From Streptomyces viridiviolaceus (GTDB lineage: Bacteria > Actinomycetota > Actinomycetes > Streptomycetales > Streptomycetaceae), in contig NZ_BMWA01000033.1 in NCBI RefSeq assembly GCF_014650995.1, positions 1 to 64,000 on the forward strand: a DNA stretch of 64,000 nucleotides. Direction: 5' to 3'. The translations under genes were made by a program, and so were the position numbers. The notes under the pieces were generated by a model. The model did no database searches. It saw only the letters and a program-made list of their open reading frames with translations, and had not been told where the DNA came from. Numbering within the stretch: position 1 is the first letter of the stretch; each line of letters opens with the position of its first letter. Positions 1 to 7,111 of the stretch are shown piece by piece.

Positions 1-110
1 CGGTAAGACGGGCACCCGTGCCCGCACAGCGCGGTGAAGCAGGAAGCCCCCGGAAGGGTCAGACGACCCAGGCCGGATTCCCTGGACTTTAGGCCAGGGA
101 GCACGTCAAC
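1..110 (+). mobile_element. Possible right end of an IS200/IS605-type (TnpB) element
   Basis: The segment ends in a short hairpin (TCCCTGG at 79-85 pairing with CCAGGGA at 94-100) followed by CACGTCAAC. From memory this resembles the end of Streptomyces TnpB-carrying elements, where a hairpin near the right end precedes a TCAA-like boundary. No tnpB reading frame is visible because it would lie before base 1, so the identification rests on end structure alone and is weak. Confidence 0.3.
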
Positions 111-145
111 AGCTCTACGAAGTCATCTCAATTGGTGGCCGTGGC

Positions 146-739
146 CTATCGGTGGAGGTGTGTCAGAAGCTCATCGCCCACGGGATAGAGGCGTTCATGT
201 GGCAGGAGTTGCTGGGCGGCCTCCAGCCCTCCGACTCGCACATGGGCGTGGATCATGCGGGCCAACGGTGTGACATCGGCGATGGAGATGATCCACTCGT
301 CGGCGTAGAGACGTGCGGCTTCGCTGGCAAGGCCGAGCTGTAGTGATCGGTGCGGAAGCGGCTGAAGGTGCAGGTCGCGTTCGGGATCCCATTGCACGCG
401 GGCAGGAGCCCGCTTCAGCTGGCGCCTCCACGTGTTGCGGTCGGTGTGGAGTCCGTGCTCATAGTGGGACAGGCAGGCGTGCCGCAGTGCCCACTCGAAA
501 CCTTCCCGGGTGATCTCGACGGCGAGGACATGTTCCTGGCCTTCCTTCGTGCCCCACCCGCAGCGGTACATCATCCACAGGAATGACGGCTTGATCCATG
601 TCATCCGGTTCCGCTGCCACACTGCTGGGAATCGACCGTCCCGAGCCGCCGCCAGACCGATCGCCGGCGAGTATGCCTGGTAGACGGTGATCGTGGAGTC
701 AGTGTAGAGGGCTCGGATCTGATGTTTGGGTTCTGTCAT
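146..739 (-). CDS. DUF4291 family protein
   Basis: The 197-residue product matches my memory of the DUF4291 family. It starts with a segment on an environmental signal-like core (IRALYTDSTITVYQAYSP), then FPAVWQRNRMTWIKPSFLWM, the typical conserved tryptophan/lysine-rich stretch of these proteins, and has the usual length of about 200 residues. Function is unknown; no catalytic motif is visible. I chose the ATG at 739 because family members begin a few residues before the IRA motif; an in-frame ATG at 775 would add 12 residues. Neither start has a good ribosome binding site, perhaps because the upstream side is cut by transposase debris that begins at 781. It appears intact and monocistronic. 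Confidence 0.85.
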   Translation of the reverse strand: MTEPKHQIRALYTDSTITVYQAYSPAIGLAAARDGRFPAVWQRNRMTWIKPSFLWMMYRCGWGTKEGQEHVLAVEITREGFEWALRHACLSHYEHGLHTDRNTWRRQLKRAPARVQWDPERDLHLQPLPHRSLQLGLASEAARLYADEWIISIADVTPLARMIHAHVRVGGLEAAQQLLPHERLYPVGDELLTHLHR

Positions 740-780
740 TGGATCAGGGTGGTCACACCGCTTCACGTGCGCCATCGAAT

Positions 781-1265
781 TACCGCGGCGGGCGGCCGCC
801 GAGTCTGCGGTAGCAGATGAGGGCGCGGGCGATGCTGGTGAAGCGAGGAAGTGGTCGGCAATGCGTTCGTAGCGTCAGTGGAGTCGGCGGCAGCCGGCGA
901 GCCAGGCCATGGTGCGTTCGATGGGCCAGCGGTGGCGGCCCATCCGCTGTGAGGACTCGACGCCCTTGCGGGCGATGCGGTGGGTGATGCCACGCTTGCG
1001 TAACCATCGCCGCAGGTGGGGGTAGCCGTAACCCTTGTCGCCGTGCAGCTTGCCCGGCTTGCGCCGCCGCGGACCGCAGCGGGGCCGGATCGGCGGTATG
1101 CCCTTTACCAACGGGACCAGGGCTTGGCTGTCGTGCAGGTTCGCCGCCGAGATACCGACGGAGATGGGCAGACCGGTTCGCTCGGTGATGAGTTGGACCT
1201 TTGAGCCGTACTTGCCCCGCTCGACAGTATTCGGGCCTGTCAGGCCTCCCTTTTCAATGCCTCAT
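781..1265 (-). pseudogene. IS5-family transposase, C-terminal part, broken
   Basis: Reading minus from about 1265, the frame gives TVERGKYGSKVQLITERTG, LHGDKGYGYPHLRRWLR, then IERTMAWLAGCRRLH, which is the DDE core and C-terminal region of Streptomyces IS5-group transposases. A TGA follows LH (near 889); the expected RYERIADHFLA continues directly after it, and the last piece SIARALICYRRL sits in another frame, so there is at least one nonsense codon and one frameshift. Upstream of 1265 a further out-of-frame patch fits the region before the RGKYGSK motif. The element cannot transpose by itself. The 300 bases on to 1563 hold no other gene I can support. Confidence 0.8.
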
Positions 1266-1563
1266 GTTGACGGGGTCATTCGCGCTCGTCCCGCGTTCCG
1301 ACGCGTCGACGCCCTCTGTGCTTGCAAGGAGTTGGGGCGCAACTCGGCGAGGCGGGTACGGAGCGGACCTGTCAACATACCGGCCGCATCAGCCGCTCCA
1401 GCTCAAGCACTACCCGGCCTCGCCCTCCGGCGTGGGCGAGGAAGAACAGCCGGAGGAGGGACGGATCGGTGCCCGGCAGCAAGCCAGAGAACGGGACAGC
1501 GCCCGGCGATGAGCGGGACAATGTGACGAGGCGGCTCGGCGACGAGCCCGAGGAGGGAATGCG

Positions 1564-2799
1564 ATGACGGCACCCGACGCACCCGGTACGGCCGATGCCG
1601 AGCAGGTCAACGCCGCGATGTGGCACGCCTACGGGGCGCACCACCTCGACCGGGCCACTCCCCTGCCCGAGGTGGACGAGATCGCCTGGGGCCCGGCGGG
1701 AACGGGGCCGGGTGACGCTGTCCTCGGCGATCTGACGGGTCTGCGCGTGCTCGACCTGGGCTGCGGCCCGGGCCGACACGCCGCCCACCTCGCCCGTACC
1801 CATCACGCTGCCGTGGACGCCGTCGACCTTTCACCGACTCAGATCGAGCGCGCACGGGCCCGCTACGGCGACCTGTCGGGCCTGCGGTTGATCCACGCCG
1901 ACGCCGTCGGGCACCTGCGTACTTCGGCGCCGTACGACGTGATCTACTCCTTGTCCGCCGTCCACTTCGTCGACCCGTACCGGCTGCTGCCCGCCCTGGC
2001 GGCGGCCCTCAGACCCGGCGGACGGCTGTGCTTCACCGTGCTGCACACCAATTCGTCCGGTAACGGCCCTTCTTCGGAGGTGGAGTCGCGCCCGGAGATC
2101 CTGCACCTGGCCGGCGGCGGCGAACTGACCGGGCGCATGTGGGTGCTCACCACAAAGCTGTGGACGGACCTGCTCGCGCAGCACGGGCTGCGCGTCGAGG
2201 AGATCACCGTGCTGGACGCACCCGAGGAGGGCAATCAGGCCTCCTACCGGCTCTTCCAGGTCCGCAGGCCGACCCGGATCACCTCGCGTCCCCGTACGGC
2301 CCAGCCGCCCGTCGCACATGCGGCGGCCGGGGTCGGTGCGGTGCTGGTGGGACCGCGCGGTCTGCTGCTCGGCCGCCACCGGCGGGGGACCGTCGAGTTG
2401 CCCGGCGGCACGGTGGAGCCGGGCGAGTCGCTGGAGGAGACGGTCGTGCGCGAACTGGCGGAGGAGACCGGCCTGCATGCGGCCCCGGCCGACGTGCGCC
2501 TGCTGGGCATGCTCATGGACCAGGTCGGCGACGTCGTCCGGATCACGTTCGGCGCGCTCGTCACGCGGTGGCGCGGCGAGCCCGCCGACCAGCCGGGCGA
2601 GCGGGTCGGCGACTGGGGATGGTGGCCGCTGGACGCGCTGCCGTCGGGGCTGTTCGAGTGCAGCGCCCAGATCCTCACCGCCTGGCGCCCCGACCTGCCC
2701 ATCGACCATCCGCCGGCCCGCTTCACCCGCTTCGCCGAACCGCACAGCGCTGGTCAGGACACCGTCGGTCAGGACTCCCTCGATCAGGTCGGGAAGTAG
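1564..2799 (+). CDS. Fused SAM-dependent methyltransferase and Nudix hydrolase
   Basis: This 411-residue protein joins two enzymes. Residues about 50-230 are a class I Rossmann methyltransferase: motif I VLDLGCGPGRHAA (62-74), an acidic residue VDAVDLS after strand 2, and a ALRPGGRLCFTVLH post-motif strand. Residues about 250-370 form a Nudix hydrolase with a full Nudix box, GGTVEPGESLEETVVRELAEE at about 281-301 plus TG, matching GX5EX7REUXEEXG. Methyl acceptor and nucleotide substrate are unknown. A GAGGAGGGA ribosome site lies 7 bases before the ATG. Similar bifunctional proteins are annotated in other streptomycetes to my knowledge, so the fusion is probably functional rather than accidental. 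The C-terminal 25 residues have a short near-repeat (GQDTVGQDSLDQ). Confidence 0.9.
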   Translation: MTAPDAPGTADAEQVNAAMWHAYGAHHLDRATPLPEVDEIAWGPAGTGPGDAVLGDLTGLRVLDLGCGPGRHAAHLARTHHAAVDAVDLSPTQIERARARYGDLSGLRLIHADAVGHLRTSAPYDVIYSLSAVHFVDPYRLLPALAAALRPGGRLCFTVLHTNSSGNGPSSEVESRPEILHLAGGGELTGRMWVLTTKLWTDLLAQHGLRVEEITVLDAPEEGNQASYRLFQVRRPTRITSRPRTAQPPVAHAAAGVGAVLVGPRGLLLGRHRRGTVELPGGTVEPGESLEETVVRELAEETGLHAAPADVRLLGMLMDQVGDVVRITFGALVTRWRGEPADQPGERVGDWGWWPLDALPSGLFECSAQILTAWRPDLPIDHPPARFTRFAEPHSAGQDTVGQDSLDQVGK

Positions 2800-2826
2800 T
2801 CGCTCAACACGCAGCCGTCGACGAGC

Positions 2827-2865
2827 GCCTTCTCCGTCCGGTGAGCCGCTCGGCGGCGAGAAGGC
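2827..2865. terminator. Possible hairpin terminator
   Basis: GCCTTCTC (2827-2834) pairs with GAGAAGGC (2858-2865), 28 bases after the stop of the methyltransferase-Nudix gene. There is no U-tract, which is common in high-GC actinomycetes. The loop is long, so support is modest. Confidence 0.35.
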
Positions 2866-2934
2866 TGTATGCGGCCGTCGGCCGGGGCAACGCGGGCGAT
2901 GGAGCGGGACATCTACGGATCGCCGTACCTCAAT

Positions 2935-3125
2935 GCCACCATCCCCGCGGGCACGGGGAGCAGCCCTTCGAGTTCCATGGACTGTGCGGGGCGGTGGGCC
3001 CCCGCGGGCGCGGGGAGCAGCGACTCCCGGTAGAGGTCCAGCGCCGGAACGGTCTGCTCCCCGCGTACGCAGGAATGGCCCACGTTGCACCTCATGCTGC
3101 TCCCCGCGCACGCGGGGATGGCCCC
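2935..3125. CRISPR. Degenerate CRISPR-like repeats in two opposed orientations
   Basis: Four 29-base copies of a palindromic repeat are seen. Two are in reverse orientation (2935-2963 and 2992-3020, each ending CGGGGAGCAG) and two in forward orientation (3054-3082 and 3097-3125, each beginning CTGCTCCCCGCG). The copy at 3097 closely resembles the type I-E repeat of Streptomyces as I remember it (CTGCTCCCCGCGCACGCGGG then GATGG). Spacers are 28, 33 and 14 bases, not the regular 32, and the copies have diverged. No cas gene is in the window. I read this as a rearranged relic of arrays, not a working locus; an alternative is a family of dispersed GC-rich hairpins. Confidence 0.5.
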
Positions 3126-3142
3126 GGGCCTCGACGCGCTGC

Positions 3143-3174
3143 CGACACCCTGCTCGGGCCCGAGCAGGGTGTCG
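3143..3174. repeat. Perfect 32-bp palindrome
   Basis: CGACACCCTGCTCGGG is followed immediately by its exact reverse complement, centred between 3158 and 3159, with no loop. It lies 17 bases after the last CRISPR-like repeat. A perfect, loopless palindrome can be a terminator, a cruciform or a protein site; nothing else indicates which. Confidence 0.8.
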
Positions 3175-3184
3175 CACGGCTCCG

Positions 3185-3426
3185 AGCGTGCCATGCCGAC
3201 TTCACATGGCGCGGCTCGGACGGGTCCGCACCCCGCAGGCGATCGAGGTCCGCTTCGGCACCTGGCGGGCCGGGCCGTCGACGTACCGCTCTACACCACG
3301 ACGTCCGTCGACGCGGTGACCGCCGCGCACCCCGGGGTCGACTGGGAGCAGCTGCGTTGGGACAAGGATCTCTGGCTGTCTCATGTTCCATCTGAGGCGA
3401 CAGCGGGAGGGCAAGGAGACCGTTAG
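3185..3426 (+). pseudogene. Unidentified frameshifted coding remnant
   Basis: One frame gives RVRTPQAIEVRFGTWRAG, and a second frame continues with PLYTTTSVDAVTAAHPGVDW and EQLRWDKDLWLS before a TAG at 3424-3426. Each piece looks like normal GC3-rich coding sequence, but they are out of frame with each other, so this is probably one decayed gene. I do not recognise the family. Confidence 0.3.
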
Positions 3427-3480
3427 GTTCCCTGATTTGGCGAGTCTCCGGTAGTAGATGAGGGTGCAGGCGGCGATGTC
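3423..3480 (-). mobile_element. C-terminal tail of an IS5-type transposase
   Basis: Read on minus, this stretch gives IAACTLIYYRRLAK, the standard ending of the IS5-group transposases also present at 781-1265 (IARALICYRRL there). Only about 20 codons remain. It lies just downstream of the histone-like gene and on the same strand. Confidence 0.5.
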
Positions 3481-3492
3481 GGTCGCACCCGC

Positions 3493-4200
3493 TCAGCCGG
3501 CCGAAGTGTTCTGCGTCGCCTCGCGTGCTTCGGTGAGGGCTCGCTGCCTGAGGTTGCCGCCGAACAACTGAATCGTGGTGGCGGCAAGGATGTCATCCCT
3601 GTCGATGGTCCGCCCGTCCCCCCTGCGGGTGGACAGGGCCCGGAGGGAATCCTTCAGGAATGGGGGTGGGGCCGGTTCGCCCGACATCACTGGGGTGACC
3701 GTACCGAAACGTTTGACTCCGCCCTCGCGGACGACCCTGGCCGCGTCCCGGGCGAGGTCCGTCAGGAAGACGCTTGCGATTCCGTCCAGGTCGCGGACCA
3801 TCGCTGGGACGGCCGTCGCCCCCTGGCTCCGCAGCAGCTTCTTGACCCCAGCCTCGAACCTGTGGGCGCCGACCACAGCACTCGGTTTGCGCGACCTGCT
3901 GCGCTTACGAGAAGGCACGATGACACCCTCGGCGTCGTACATGACACCGGCCAGGCCTTGAAACGTCGGGCTGTGGTCGTACCACTTGTTCCCCACCTCG
4001 AGTTCGACGTTCCGGTCGATCGCCGAGAGAAGGTCCCCGGGAATCAGCTTCTTCCGGGTCTCCTCCGCCGCCGCTCTCCTCGCGCCGTCGATGATCTCCG
4101 TCAGCACGGCTTTGACGAGAGAAGGCTTGAACGGCGAGACGTCCATGACCGAGGCGGTCTCGGGACCGCTGCGCTCAGGGCGTGCGGGCTGTGTGGTCAT
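3493..4200 (-). CDS. Histone-fold doublet (H2A-like half fused to H2B-like half)
   Basis: I compare this 235-residue protein with eukaryotic histones from memory. Residues 31-70 align with H2A helix 2 to helix 3: LTEIIDGARRAAAEETRKK, then LIPGDLLSAI matching IIPRHLQLAI, and an EL as in the H2A acidic patch; GVIVPSRKRSRSRK (92-105) resembles the H2A GVLPN/LPKK end plus a basic linker. Residues 115-158 fit H2B helices 1-2 (VKKLLRSQG, VFLTDLARDAARVV). Residues 198-230 fit H2B helix 3 and helix C: TIDRDDILAA, FGGNLRQRALTEAREAT versus TITSREIQTA, LPGELAKHAVSEGTKAVT. An insertion of about 34 residues (162-195) interrupts the second half, and H2A helix 1 is missing. An in-frame TAA lies a short way upstream, so the gene is complete at the N-terminus. 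Expected role, if real, is DNA binding or compaction. It sits alone amid IS5 debris, suggesting transfer. An unrelated helical protein remains possible. Confidence 0.72.
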   Translation of the reverse strand: MTTQPARPERSGPETASVMDVSPFKPSLVKAVLTEIIDGARRAAAEETRKKLIPGDLLSAIDRNVELEVGNKWYDHSPTFQGLAGVMYDAEGVIVPSRKRSRSRKPSAVVGAHRFEAGVKKLLRSQGATAVPAMVRDLDGIASVFLTDLARDAARVVREGGVKRFGTVTPVMSGEPAPPPFLKDSLRALSTRRGDGRTIDRDDILAATTIQLFGGNLRQRALTEAREATQNTSAG

Positions 4201-4291
4201 CGGGAGAAACGCTCCCTGCTGTCGGAGTTATCAGAGGCCCACACTTCACCACGTAGACCCGCTCTCTCCCGCCATCCTCCGTCGAAGCGGC

Positions 4292-4493
4292 ACCCGGTCA
4301 AGGGCCTGGCGGGCAATCCCGACGGCCGGGCCGAACGGCGGTGGGCCGTCGCCCCCGACGGCCCGAACGACGCCGACGGCACCTGCTGCCGGGTACGACC
4401 CGACGTGGCTACGAACACAATCGCGGCCAGCACCTCCCGGTCACCGTACCGACGCCGGCCACCCCCCTGAGGTCTTTTCGGCGGTGCGGGCAT
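4292..4493 (-). pseudogene. IS5-family transposase, N-terminal fragment
   Basis: Minus-strand translation gives PAPPKRPQGGGRRRYGDREV then LAAIVFVATSG and FGPSGATAHRR, the DUF4096-type N-terminal domain of IS5-group transposases. The sequence after AHRR no longer matches, and the rest of the transposase is absent here. The C-terminal tail of a similar protein lies at 3423-3480 on the same strand, beyond the histone-like gene. Confidence 0.75.
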
Positions 4494-4627
4494 GAACGCA
4501 TGGCCTCTCGATAGCTCGGAGATGCGCATCAAGCCGGACAACACCGGGAGGCCCTGCTGTCCTTGTTGTGCACGCACACGCCCACCGGGTGCAACTCAGC
4601 TCTCGTGTCGTGCGATTGTCTCGCGCA

Positions 4628-4740
4628 TGCGTACGGGAACGCTGATCGTCCGGATCGGGTACGCCGGTGCCCCCTCGGACATGACGGACGCGGAGTGGGC
4701 GGCGGTGCGGGCCCAGCCCGTTGCGCCAAAGAGGGCGAAG
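4628..4740 (+). pseudogene. Second IS5-type transposase N-terminal fragment
   Basis: The plus strand encodes APSDMTDAEWAAVRAQ, the usual start of another IS5/IS4-like transposase subgroup (SDMTDAEWA motif). The match stops after about 35 codons, just before the membrane-protein gene. Confidence 0.6.
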
Positions 4741-4805
4741 AAAGTCCGCAAGAAGAATTATTCTTCCCGCGCGGCAACCAGAGTCGACGAGAGCGAGAGC
4801 GCACC

Positions 4806-5297
4806 GTGACCAACCCACCCCGCAACCCCTACGACCGCCGCCCCACCCCGGCACCGGCCTCCGCGCGGCGGCCTGGCGTCGCTACGGCCGCGGGGGTCTT
4901 CGCGATGCTGCTCGGTCTGACCATGGCCTGCTACGCGGCGTACACAGGGATCAAGACCTTCGAGTCCGGCTTCGGCCCGATCATCGGCCTGGTGCTCTTG
5001 CTCTTCGGCCTGTCCATAGCCCGGAACGCGTTTCTGCTCCTGAAAGCCGACTGGGCCGGGGCTGAGCGACTGACCATGCAGCTCGGCATCATCGCCGGTC
5101 TGTCCGGTGTGGCGATAGGCGCCATGGTCGCCCAGGCCGACTTCGACAACGAATCGGCGAAGACCCAACTCATCGGGTTCATCACCGCGTTGATCCTCTC
5201 GGTGACCGCGATCGCGCTGTGCTCGCTGCGGGGCACGAAGAATTACGTCGAGGGGCGTCGTCCCTCCACACCCCGCCTGCCCCCCAGGATCGGCTGA
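4806..5297 (+). CDS. Small four-helix membrane protein, unknown function
   Basis: The likely start is the GTG at 4806, giving 163 residues; a longer frame to 4563 overlaps transposase debris. The protein has a proline-rich cytoplasmic N-terminus (residues 1-24), then four probable membrane segments at about 26-47, 56-78, 91-110 and 121-141, and a short basic, proline-rich tail. I do not recognise the family. The purine-rich GAGAGCGAGAGC before the GTG may serve as ribosome site. It stands alone, with no operon partner, next to a decayed PhzF gene on the opposite strand. Confidence 0.7.
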   Translation: MTNPPRNPYDRRPTPAPASARRPGVATAAGVFAMLLGLTMACYAAYTGIKTFESGFGPIIGLVLLLFGLSIARNAFLLLKADWAGAERLTMQLGIIAGLSGVAIGAMVAQADFDNESAKTQLIGFITALILSVTAIALCSLRGTKNYVEGRRPSTPRLPPRIG

Positions 5298-5518
5298 CAG
5301 CCCAACGGCCGGGTCACACCTCCCACCGAGGTGCACCCGACCCTTCTGCGTATGCCTCAGAGCAGGTGGTCCGCCTTACCGGCCTTGGATAGGGAGGACA
5401 ATTCCTTTGCGATGGGAAGCCGTCCCACATGCGCAAGTCCCGACGGCGGAAGCGTAGTGACCGACCCCTGCGCGATGACCTCTTCATCCGGAGCAGTTGG
5501 TTGGTGTCTGATGTTGCC

Positions 5519-6412
5519 TCAGACGAGCAGTTCCGTCCGGTATGCCGTCACGGCTGTACCGGCGGTAGAGACGAGGATTTCGCCGTCGGTTCCTGTCTCC
5601 ACGTGGACTTGGACGTCTCCGGGCGTCCCAGGACCGGTCCCTGCCGACGGGTGAAGGACGGGCGGCCGCTGGGAGCGGGAACGATGCCGTGTCGTAGCAG
5701 ATACGCTCCGAGGGGGCTGCGGCCGTTGCCCGTGGCGGGGTCCTCGAAGACTCCGATCGCTGGGGCGAACATCCGGGACCAGGTCAGCAGGTGTTCCTCG
5801 CCGGTGGCCCTGGTGAAGACGAAGAATCCGCTGGTGGCGAGGCCGCGGCTGAGTGCCGTCAACGCGGCCGGGTCCGGCCGCAGTGCGTCCACGGCGGCAT
5901 GGTCGCGCAGTTCAACCAGTACTTTGGCGTGCCCTGTGGACACGATCTGGACGGGACTGCTGCCCGCGAGGTCCCTGGGCGCGGCGCCCAGGGCGCGCAG
6001 CAGCCGGTCGGCCTGCGGGTCGTCCAGTTCAGGTCCGAAGACGGCTGCCCCCTGGTGCATGCCACCGCACTCGGTCGCCGTCGCGGTGGATCCGCACGCG
6101 CTGCAGCAGTCCGGTGCCGGTCTTCTGCACCAGCGACCGGAGGGCAGCCCGTACTCGACGGCTCTGGCGAAGTGGGTGGCCACAGTGGCGTGTCCGCAGG
6201 TGCGAACCTCTGTCGTCGGCGTGAAGAACCGTACCCGCACGTCGTGGTCGGTGCCGTCGGCGGGCAGCACGAAGGCCGTCTCGGAGTTGTTCAGTTCCCT
6301 GGCGATGACCAGCATGCGCACGTTCGTCAGGCCGTCGGCCACCAGCACCACACCGGCCGGGTTGCCGGTGAAGGGGGTGTTTGTGAACACGTACCTGGTA
6401 GAGAGCTCTCAC
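5519..6412 (-). pseudogene. PhzF-family isomerase, multiply frameshifted
   Basis: Pieces of a phenazine-biosynthesis-like PhzF protein follow each other in order but in different frames. A GTG at 6412 begins VRALYQVR, then a one-base loss shifts to FTNTPFTGNPAGVVLVADGL and TEVRTCGHATVATHFA. The segment SLVQKTGTGLLQRVRIHRDG is in another frame, then AAVFGPELDDPQ, IGVFEDPATGNG and PLGAYLLRHGIV return, and a last shift near 5622 leads to GDVQVHVETGTDGEILVSTA and a TGA at 5519. At least three frameshifts make the gene non-functional unless sequencing errors are responsible. PhzF proteins have two-fold alpha/beta structure and catalyse proton-transfer isomerisations or epimerisations. Confidence 0.8.
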
Positions 6413-6439
6413 AGGGCCTCCGCTCGGCAGGGCCTGGCG

Positions 6440-6645
6440 GTGGCCGGGATGCTGCATCCCTGGTCGCCGCCGGTTGCCGCGTCTTCGGCCAGTCGGATCA
6501 GGGTGCGCGCTGCGCAGCCAGCTACCGCCCGCTGGGCGTGTAGCCGTGTGACCGGCTCTCGTCGAAGGCCAGTCCGGCGATGTCCAAGTGCGCCCAGGGA
6601 ACGCCTGCCGGCACGAACTCCCGGGCTTGGGCCGCCGGCTGCCCT
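6440..6645 (-). pseudogene. C-terminal remnant of a leucyl aminopeptidase (M17)
   Basis: The minus strand reads VPWAHLDIAGLAFDES, then GYTPSGR and, in another frame, RTLIRLAEDAATG. This is the signature C-terminal region of PepA-type aminopeptidases (WAHLDIAG..GYTP.GGTG..VRTL). The catalytic part is absent. The remaining 380 bases up to 7027 have open frames on both strands but nothing I can identify. Confidence 0.6.
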
Positions 6646-7027
6646 GCGCGGCATTTCCGGGGCGATCCGTCCAGGCCACGGCACCCCGAGGCCCGGTAGC
6701 CCCCGCCGCGTCGTCGAGCGAAACTTCACCCTGCTCCACCAGTTCAAACGCCTCGCCGTCCGCTGGGAACGACGTATCGAACCTCACGACGCCTTCGCCT
6801 CTTTGGCTTGCAGCCTCATCTGCTGGACACGCCTCAGAAGACCGGATCGTGAACGCGTCATGAGCTCTAAGGAGAGCGGCTTCCGACGAACGGTCTTCTA
6901 CGCGGACTGCCACCCACGATCAGGACGAGCCGCACCTGCCAGGCGTGTCTCGTGCAGCGGATGGTCCTGAATGTTCTCAACCACCCGACTACTCGGGCCG
7001 AGCGGACGGATCGAACCGGCAAGATAC

Positions 7028-7089
7028 TTGGCCGACCAACGATTGATGTAGGCTCCGAACCGGGCCCTCGAAATAATTGGTCGACCAAC
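7028..7089. promoter_or_regulatory. Two operator-like palindromes upstream of the OYE gene
   Basis: TTGGCCGACCAAC (7028-7040) and TTGGTCGACCAAC (7077-7089) lie 49 bases apart; the inner TTGGTCGACCAA is a perfect palindrome. The second ends 22 bases before the ATG. Related sites occur between doxX and the second OYE locus, so a shared regulator, perhaps the MarR protein at 9753, is likely. Confidence 0.65.
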
Positions 7090-7111
7090 GAATAGGACTG
7101 ATGGAGACCCC

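Noticed and set aside
34..273. Plus-strand ORF of 79 codons overlapping the DUF4291 gene
   Set aside because: No ribosome site or family match; most of it is antisense to a well supported gene.
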